Shown: piece by piece, positions 42,810 to 47,955 of the stretch
Numbering within the stretch: the stretch's first letter is position 1
How the letters are laid out: each line of letters opens with the position of its first letter
NCBI GenBank assembly: GCA_030682655.1
Contig: JAUXNU010000100.1
Coordinates: 1-47,955, forward strand
Length of the DNA: 47,955 nt
Origin: Actinomycetota bacterium
GTDB taxonomy: Bacteria > Actinomycetota > Coriobacteriia > Anaerosomatales > JAUXNU01
Direction of reading: 5' to 3'
Notes under the pieces: generated by a model
The model's database searches: none
Seen by the model: the letters and a program-made list of their open reading frames with translations, nothing else
Told to the model about the DNA's origin: nothing
Position numbers and translations under genes: made by a program

Positions 42810-43967
42810 CTACCGCTCATCCTCCGCGAAGATGTCGATGTAGGACGTGTATCGGAACCTTCGGTTCCTGGCCCGCCCTGTCGTCTCGTTGAGCAGATCA
42901 TGCTCCACGAACTTCGACATCAGGCTGCTGGCTGCCGGATAGCTGACGTCCGTCATCCGCGCAATCTCGTTCACTGATACGTAAGGCCGAGTGTACAACC
43001 GCTCGAGCACCATGAGGGCGTTGCCCACAACCCGCCCGAACTGATCGACAATGAGTGAGCGATGCTCCTCGCGAAGGGCCACGATGCGGCGAGCGGTCTC
43101 GGTCGCCTCCCTCGATACCTCCGCCATGCCTCTCAGGAAGAATTTGAGCCAGCTCTCCCAGTCTCCCTCGTCTCGAATGCTCTGAAGGAGTTCGTAATAC
43201 ATCACACGGTGCCGTTTGAAGTAGTGGGAGATGTACAAGACGGGTTTGATCAACGTTCCTCTCTCACACAGCAGGAAGGTGATCAGTAGTCGACCCACCC
43301 TTCCGTTGCCATCAAGGAACGGGTGGATGGTCTCGAACTGCGCGTGCGCCAGCCCGATTCTGATGAGCGCCGGGATCGGGTCTCCCGAGTGCAGGAACCT
43401 CTCGAAATCCGCGAGCGCCGAGGATAGCTCGTGAACGGGCGGCGGAACGAACGATGCTTCTCGAAGAGTCGCACCGCCACCGCCAATCCAGTTCTGCGTC
43501 GAACGCAGTTCGCCGGGATGCTTCTCGGCCCCTCGGACATCCCGCAGTAGGCGCTGGTGTATCTCCCGTAGAAGCCGCGTGGACACGGGCAGGTCTGCCA
43601 GACGCGCAAGGCCATGGTTCATGGCATCTACGTAGTTCAGCACCTCGTCAACATCACGCGGACGTGTCGGGTCGGTTATGGCCGCCTCGGCCTCGAGCAC
43701 ATCGTTCAGGGAGCTCTGCGTCCCCTCAATCTGACTCGAAAGGACTGCTTCCTTTCGTACGTACATGAAGACGAAGATCTCCGGGTCCGGCAAGGTCTGT
43801 ATCGAACCATCCAGGCGGCCCAGTGCGCGATCTGCATCCGACAACAAGGCGACCATCTCATCGTCCATCTTGATGGGCGGATGAGGTGGCAGAGGCGCCG
43901 GAATGAACGCGAGGTAGCCTTGCGGTTGGCGAACGTAGCGCCCGGCTCGGTATCTCGTCTCAGTCAT
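42810..43967 (-). CDS. Fic family protein (AMP transferase) with winged-helix C terminus
   Basis: The 385-residue protein has the active-site motif HPFLDGNGRVGR (about 215-226) with catalytic His, and an N-terminal inhibitory helix SSQIEG (about 77-82), i.e. class II, self-inhibited. The C-terminal part (about 320-385) looks like a winged helix (VSVNEIARMTDVSYPAASSLM), so it may bind its own promoter. Fic enzymes usually attach AMP to a protein side chain; the target is unknown. ATG 43967 is preferred to ATG 43973, which touches the AGAGGG ribosome site. Confidence 0.94.
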   Translation of the reverse strand: MTETRYRAGRYVRQPQGYLAFIPAPLPPHPPIKMDDEMVALLSDADRALGRLDGSIQTLPDPEIFVFMYVRKEAVLSSQIEGTQSSLNDVLEAEAAITDPTRPRDVDEVLNYVDAMNHGLARLADLPVSTRLLREIHQRLLRDVRGAEKHPGELRSTQNWIGGGGATLREASFVPPPVHELSSALADFERFLHSGDPIPALIRIGLAHAQFETIHPFLDGNGRVGRLLITFLLCERGTLIKPVLYISHYFKRHRVMYYELLQSIRDEGDWESWLKFFLRGMAEVSREATETARRIVALREEHRSLIVDQFGRVVGNALMVLERLYTRPYVSVNEIARMTDVSYPAASSLMSKFVEHDLLNETTGRARNRRFRYTSYIDIFAEDER

Positions 43968-43983
43968 CGACATCCCTCTTTGT

Positions 43984-44046
43984 CTTGCTAAATGCTAGAT
44001 TGAATATAGACAGTATCGTGATTCTTGGCAAAGGCTAGGTTGAATA
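43984..44046. promoter_or_regulatory. Two 23-bp direct repeats upstream of the first fic gene (candidate operator)
   Basis: CTTGCTAAATGCTAGATTGAATA (43984-44006) and a copy at 44024-44046 agree at 19 of 23 positions and start 40 bases apart. They lie 17-79 bases upstream of the fic start; the 44000-44010 segment read on the minus strand contains TATATT, a possible -10. Placement suggests sites for a regulator, perhaps the Fic protein's own winged helix. The rest of 43968-44306 holds nothing else I can name. Confidence 0.55.
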
Positions 44047-44306
44047 GCGGCCACTTCGTTGTCGACAAGTCAATAGTGCCTTGAACATACGCGTGAAGCC
44101 ACGGTACCGTGAGAGCCGCTCAGATCCCGCCCGGTCGGCTGGTGACAGCTGCTATACGACTACTCGAACCGCTCGCGGAGCCCTCCGGCTTGTCGGGTCT
44201 GAGTGCACTTCCCTTGGGCGTCGTGGCAGGTGTAGCCTTCGCGTATGGGTCCACTGCCGATACGGCATTGCGGCGCTGTCGTGGTCTTTCGCCAAGGAGG
44301 CTAGTC

Positions 44307-44585
44307 GTGCTGAAGAGAAGCATAGAACTCATCCGTGACGGAGAACCCCAGGTGCTGCTTACCTGGCACAAGCCCGACGGGGAGGGTGGGACCATTCCTA
44401 TTGCCATGGAGTTCTCGGATGCTGTCGACGAGGAAACGCGGCAGCGAATCATCCACGTCTGTGAACGCCCCATCAATGTGCTCGAGAACGGCAGGCCGAC
44501 CAAGGCCCTCTCCGGAAGCTCCAGGCATTTCCTTAATCTGCCAAAGCTTCTGGCGCGGTTGGGTTTCCGGGTCCGGGTCTGCTGA
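44307..44585 (+). CDS. Small hypothetical protein
   Basis: The 92-residue product (MLKRSIELIRDGEPQVLLTW...) has no signal or membrane segment and probably an alpha/beta fold. GTG 44307 has AAGGAGG six bases upstream, a strong start; the frame continues upstream to 44109 but that part has no ribosome site and looks non-coding. It precedes the isomerase-like gene by 54 bases and may be cotranscribed. Family not recognised. Confidence 0.6.
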   Translation: MLKRSIELIRDGEPQVLLTWHKPDGEGGTIPIAMEFSDAVDEETRQRIIHVCERPINVLENGRPTKALSGSSRHFLNLPKLLARLGFRVRVC

Positions 44586-44639
44586 TCCGCCACCGCCCCG
44601 GGGACGCAAACACCAAGACAAGCCGAGGAGATGAAGTCG

Positions 44640-45881
44640 ATGCCCGCGCGCTTCATGTACACGCCAGTGCTCCCCCCGTTTGCGGGAGCTGGCCAGGACG
44701 AGTCGGTCGTATCCGGATACGCGGAGAGGCTCGAGACGATGGGCGGCATCCGCCGGGGCGCGGAGGACTACGAGGACCGATTGCCGCTGCTTCTGCTGAT
44801 CGCCACGGGCGGCACCGAGGGAGCGGCACTGGAGTTGCACGAACGGCGCGAGGCGAGCGTCCTCGGTGAGCCCGTGTTGCTCGTCGCCCATCCCGGCAAC
44901 AACTCCCTGCCCGCAGCACTCGAGATACTCGCGCGCCTGCAGCAGGACGGGACAGCCGGGCGCATCGTCTACCTGCGCGGAGTCGGCGACGAGGGTGGCT
45001 GGGCGGCACTCGACCGCACGGTTCACGACGCGGTTGTCCGCGCCGCACTCCACGAAGCACGCCTCGGGATGGTGGGGACGCCCTCGGACTGGCTCGTGGC
45101 AAGCTCACCGGCACCCTCGGTCGTCACGAACATGTGGGGACCAGAGATCGTGGCAGTCGCAATGGAGGAGCTGACCGCGGCGATCGAGGCAGTCGGTGAG
45201 GAGGTGGCGGCGGCGGGTGCGACATCGCTCACGAGCGGCGCGACCGCCTGCGCGGAGCCCACCACCGCCGATCTGACAGAGGTCGCCCGCGTGCATGCTG
45301 GGCTGCGCAACATCGTCGAAGCGCGCCGACTCGACGCACTCACGGTGCGCTGCTTCGACCTCGTTCTGCAGCGCGGCACGAGCGGTTGCTTCGCGCTCTC
45401 CGAACTCACCGACACGGGCGTGATCGCCGGTTGCGAGGGCGACGTCGTGAGCACGGTCGGGATGCTGTGGGCGAGCCTGCTCACCGGCGAGGTGCCGTGG
45501 ATGGCCAACCCCTCCGACCTCGACGAGGCGGCCAACGCACTGTGGCTGGCACATTGCACGGTCCCGCGGAAGCTGGTCGAGAGCTACTCCCTGCGCTCGC
45601 ACTTCGAATCCGGCCTCGGTGTCGGCATCCAGGGCACGCTGCCGAAGGGTCCCGTCACGCTGCTGCGCATCGGCGGCGCGCTGATGGACGAACTCTGGCT
45701 TGCCGAGGGCGATCTCACCGACGTCGGCGCCAAACCGAACCTCTGTCGCACGCAGGCGCGCATCGCACTCTCCCGCGGCAACGTGCGAGACCTGCTCACC
45801 GCGCCGCTCGGAAACCATATCGTGATGGTGCGGGGTCATCACGCGGACCGGCTCGCCCAGTGGTGGGAGACGATGCTCTGA
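44640..45881 (+). CDS. L-fucose/L-arabinose isomerase-like family protein
   Basis: The 413-residue protein resembles the fucose-isomerase-like group: an N-terminal alpha/beta part (LLLLIATGGTEGAAL, VLLVAHPGNNSLPAALEIL), a middle part, and a C-terminal domain with CFDLVLQRGTSGCFALSEL, AGCEGDVVSTVGML and LCRTQARIAL. In true isomerases acidic residues of such segments bind Mn; here CEGD is retained. Substrate uncertain. ATG 44640 (GAGGAG nine bases upstream) is preferred to ATG 44631, which abuts that site. Confidence 0.8.
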   Translation: MPARFMYTPVLPPFAGAGQDESVVSGYAERLETMGGIRRGAEDYEDRLPLLLLIATGGTEGAALELHERREASVLGEPVLLVAHPGNNSLPAALEILARLQQDGTAGRIVYLRGVGDEGGWAALDRTVHDAVVRAALHEARLGMVGTPSDWLVASSPAPSVVTNMWGPEIVAVAMEELTAAIEAVGEEVAAAGATSLTSGATACAEPTTADLTEVARVHAGLRNIVEARRLDALTVRCFDLVLQRGTSGCFALSELTDTGVIAGCEGDVVSTVGMLWASLLTGEVPWMANPSDLDEAANALWLAHCTVPRKLVESYSLRSHFESGLGVGIQGTLPKGPVTLLRIGGALMDELWLAEGDLTDVGAKPNLCRTQARIALSRGNVRDLLTAPLGNHIVMVRGHHADRLAQWWETML

Positions 45882-45988
45882 GCGTGGTCCGCAGGGGGTT
45901 CCGGGGACCGGTTGGGCTGATTGCCGGGCGATGATATCCTTACTCAGCCCTGCGAGTTCGATCGATCGGGATGGCTTGCAGGAAGAAC

Positions 45989-46064
45989 GCCCTCGTAGCT
46001 CAGGGGATAGAGCACAGGTTTCCTAAACCTGGTGTCGCAGGTTCGAATCCTGCCGGGGGCACCA
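45989..46064 (+). tRNA. tRNA-Arg (CCU)
   Basis: Acceptor GCCCTCG/CGGGGGC (with one T-G pair), anticodon loop TTCCTAA (anticodon CCT), T loop GTTCGAATC, discriminator A and encoded CCA at 46062-46064. The rare AGG-decoding tRNA-Arg is a common integration site; the DNA to its right has different composition. Confidence 0.95.
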
Positions 46065-46413
46065 ACGAAACACCGAGGTCGGCGGGGGAATCGCTCCCCG
46101 CCCCTCGTGCTTCATCGACGCGGTGTCTCGCGCTGCTGCGGAAATGCTGCGGAGCCAGTCACCCGCAAGAGCCTGGTTCACTGACTCCTCGTGCTCATCG
46201 TCGAGGCTATCAGTAGTTCGGTAAGATGATAGAACTCTGAGACTTGGAGTGTTTGCCCTGCTCAGGGGCCCAGACGAAGTGTCCGCCAATCTCAATCGTC
46301 TGACTGACTTGGCCACTATCAACTTGTACTTCAACTGATAGAACACTGATAGTTTAGACGTCTCCGCAGTTCACAGAACTTCTGGAAACCTCACTTGCCC
46401 GTGACCCTCTAGA
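46065..46413. other. Non-coding, AT-richer segment after tRNA-Arg
   Basis: These 349 bases hold no convincing gene. The frame on the minus strand at 46023-46346 runs through the tRNA and is rejected. There is a GC-rich hairpin just after the tRNA (about 46081-46108) and several ACTGATAG-type words (46207-46214 inverted, 46333-46341, 46345-46352), one of which recurs upstream of the fic gene. Confidence 0.5.
46333..46352. repeat. ACTGATAG direct repeats downstream of second fic gene
   Basis: AACTGATAGAACACTGATAG holds two ACTGATAG words 11 bases apart. AACTGATAG-AACACT (46333-46347) matches the sequence at 47799-47814 upstream of the gene, with one extra T there. Confidence 0.6.
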
Positions 46414-47769
46414 TCACTTAGGGACATGGCTGCCACGTATCAGTTCACGAAGGTTGGATGCGGGCGTGAATACGAACTGCCGCCCGCTCTTCTTCTTGGT
46501 CAGATAGACGCTATCAGCCAGTGCGTACAAGTCGGAACGAGAGGTCGCATAAGCGACATCATGTGATGACGCATGGGATTCGATTGTCACCTGCACACTG
46601 GGGTCCTTGAGTGCACGAATCAACACGGCCCGTTGACGATGATTGAGTGTGACATCTCTCTTCAAAGACCTCTGCAAGCGTTCGTCTTCTTCGCTCTTGC
46701 GACCGATATACTCGTGTAACTCAGTGATGGACTGCTCGATCGCGTGGAGGTTGAACGTCACGAAGTAGGTCACGTCGCAATCATCCTGCTCCGAGTAGAG
46801 ATAGGCTCTATCGTACTGCCCTCGTCTCCCGAGAATCACCCGCGAAATCGCCAGGTACTCGAACAACCAGTACCCCTGCTTCAGCACGAATAGGTAGAAC
46901 AGGGCACGTGCTGTTCGCCCGTTTCCGTCAACGAACGGATGCAGATAGGCTAACCAGAAGTGGAGAGCGATAGCCTTGAGTACTGGGTACTCGAAGTCCC
47001 CAGACTCGTTGTTTGCGTAGTCGCACAACGCCTGGAGTTGCGCGGGTATCTGGGAGGCTTCTGGGGGGGTGTGCAGAATCTCCAGTCTAATCTCGTCGGC
47101 CACCACGACATCGTCCTCACGAGTGCGGTAGCGGCCCGAGTCCTCGGGGTGCTCCAACGTTCCCTCGGTCATGAATGCTTGCAGTTCGCACAGCAATTGC
47201 GGAGTTATCGGCTTGTCGCGATAGCCCTTCATCTTCTGGATGGTCTTGTAGTTGTTCAGAATCATCCGCTCAGCGTGGTCGGCTGGCTCTCTGCCCGTTC
47301 GCAGCATGTCTTTCGCCACGCGAGTGGTCGTTGAAGCACCTTCGATTTGGCTAGAAGCAATTGCCTCCTCCATGAGCGAGTTCACGATGAAGCGCTTCTG
47401 GTTCTCGGCTGGAATACCCTCGCTCTCCATCGTGACAGTGCCGCCGGCCCTTTGGTCGATGACGTGCAAGCACCTCAGGACTTCAGGAGTAAGCGAGTAG
47501 GAGAACACGTGGCCATGCGCGTCGACAACAGGTGTGTCGCGCCTGTCTAGTGCTCGGCTCAGTTTCAGAAGGAACCACGCAAGGTTGTGGTCTAGACCCT
47601 TTGGTATGGGGAGATGCTTGAACTTGTCCCAGTACAGGTAGTCGCTGTTCGCCTTCCGTAATACGTCTCGCACCAAAGGATTCTGAGCTAGGCCCATGAC
47701 CTCGCTCAGGTTGAGAGTGGTCTTCGCAAGGTCAACTCTGGGGGCGGGTTCAAGCGTCTTCTTCTTCAC
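46414..47769 (-). CDS. Second Fic family protein, in a low-GC accessory segment
   Basis: The 451-residue protein has HPFVDGNGRTAR (about 277-288) and inhibitory SSQIEG (about 139-144), so it is a self-inhibited class II Fic. It is longer than the first Fic (42810-43967): it has an N-terminal DUF4172/Fic_N-like region and a C-terminal part (about 385-451) that may be a degenerate winged helix. GTG 47769 follows AGGAG. Codon use is more AT-rich than in neighbours, and it lies between tRNA-Arg and a transposase remnant, indicating horizontal acquisition. Confidence 0.92.
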   Translation of the reverse strand: MKKKTLEPAPRVDLAKTTLNLSEVMGLAQNPLVRDVLRKANSDYLYWDKFKHLPIPKGLDHNLAWFLLKLSRALDRRDTPVVDAHGHVFSYSLTPEVLRCLHVIDQRAGGTVTMESEGIPAENQKRFIVNSLMEEAIASSQIEGASTTTRVAKDMLRTGREPADHAERMILNNYKTIQKMKGYRDKPITPQLLCELQAFMTEGTLEHPEDSGRYRTREDDVVVADEIRLEILHTPPEASQIPAQLQALCDYANNESGDFEYPVLKAIALHFWLAYLHPFVDGNGRTARALFYLFVLKQGYWLFEYLAISRVILGRRGQYDRAYLYSEQDDCDVTYFVTFNLHAIEQSITELHEYIGRKSEEDERLQRSLKRDVTLNHRQRAVLIRALKDPSVQVTIESHASSHDVAYATSRSDLYALADSVYLTKKKSGRQFVFTPASNLRELIRGSHVPK

Positions 47770-47798
47770 ACGGACTCCTAAGTATCAATCGCACGCCT

Positions 47799-47814
47799 AA
47801 CTGATAGTAACACT
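47799..47814. repeat. AACTGATAG repeat upstream of second fic gene
   Basis: AACTGATAGTAACACT, 30 bases upstream of the fic start, matches 46333-46347 in the same orientation. Either a boundary repeat of an inserted unit or a shared regulator site. Confidence 0.55.
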
Positions 47815-47846
47815 CTAAGGACGCTATGCATAACAACATGAACGAG

Positions 47847-47955
47847 TCAACGTGTTGGGATGCCGCGCGGCGAGAGGCTGTAGTTCCATTCTCCGTGGAA
47901 GTCGCTGCGCTCGATGGCCAGGGAGTCCATCTCCTTGTCGGTGACCTTCCTGCCG
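47847..47955 (-). mobile_element. 3' end of an ISAzo13-like (Rhodopirellula-type) transposase gene, partial
   Basis: The minus strand at the window edge reads GRKVTDKEMDSLAIE then FHGEWNYSLSPRG and a stop at 47847. This matches the C terminus of ISAzo13-family DDE transposases, which end with a VTDEEM...FHGEWNYTI-type sequence. Only 35 residues are inside the window; the 5' part lies beyond it. No terminal inverted repeat can be confirmed from one end. Confidence 0.72.

Noticed and set aside
44109-44306. N-terminal extension of the 92-residue gene
   Set aside because: No ribosome site at the upstream start, while GTG 44307 has an excellent AAGGAGG; the extension has poor codon structure.
46023-46346. 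Minus-strand frame of 107 residues after tRNA-Arg
   Set aside because: Its C-terminal part is the antisense translation of the tRNA, and the rest has no ribosome site or convincing composition. A worn integrase end was considered but nothing diagnostic is visible.

Overview
The window reads as a chromosomal segment of a GC-rich Actinomycetota, most likely an anaerobic lineage near Coriobacteriia. Four observations support this: the actinobacterial order fhaA-fhaB-pstP-rodA/pbpA-pknB, PASTA and FHA proteins, frequent GTG/TTG starts with overlapping stop/start codons, and anaerobe-type genes (a double-cubane 2-hydroxyacyl-CoA dehydratase-like protein with its ATP-dependent activator, and LarB/LarC of nickel-pincer cofactor synthesis). 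The lineage is inferred from gene content, not from a phylogenetic marker.

Left part (1-10 kb): a frameshifted gene fragment; a large secreted repeat protein convergent with a secreted subtilisin; a type I cyclic-di-GMP riboswitch in the protease leader; tRNA-Ser(GGA); an orphan ATP-synthase-epsilon-like domain; a stand-alone LigD phosphoesterase; two small membrane/helical genes; a DUF2207 membrane protein; tadA; and a tRNA cluster Ser(UGA)-Ser(GCU)-Arg(ACG).

Middle (10-29 kb): a SIMPL lipoprotein; a TIGR00725-like protein, an SDR and a PEGA/beta-propeller protein in one operon; a zwf/gnd deletion scar; PAS proteins; serS; a GT-C glycosyltransferase; a macro-domain protein; the double-cubane pair; an anchored small protein; a diguanylate cyclase overlapping pheA, divergent from larB-larC; a DEAD-box helicase; small Cys-rich proteins; and tRNA-Leu(CAG).

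Right part (29-48 kb): a HEAT lipoprotein divergent from a cell-division/cell-wall signalling operon. That operon holds a polytopic membrane Ser/Thr kinase, FhaA, FhaB, PP2C phosphatase, a SEDS-PBP fusion and a PASTA kinase, and is followed by a lipoprotein and a HEPN-like protein. Then come a Cache/PAS histidine kinase, a Fic protein with repeated upstream sites, a small gene, a fucose-isomerase-like protein and tRNA-Arg(CCU). After this tRNA the base composition drops, and there is a second Fic gene flanked by repeats and the 3' end of an ISAzo13-like transposase, which looks like an accessory island.

Themes: c-di-GMP is made here (GGDEF protein) and sensed here (riboswitch on a protease). 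Translation genes cluster: three tRNA-Ser with serS, and tRNA-Arg(ACG) near tadA, whose product edits that anticodon. Phosphorylation control of peptidoglycan synthesis forms one contiguous operon.
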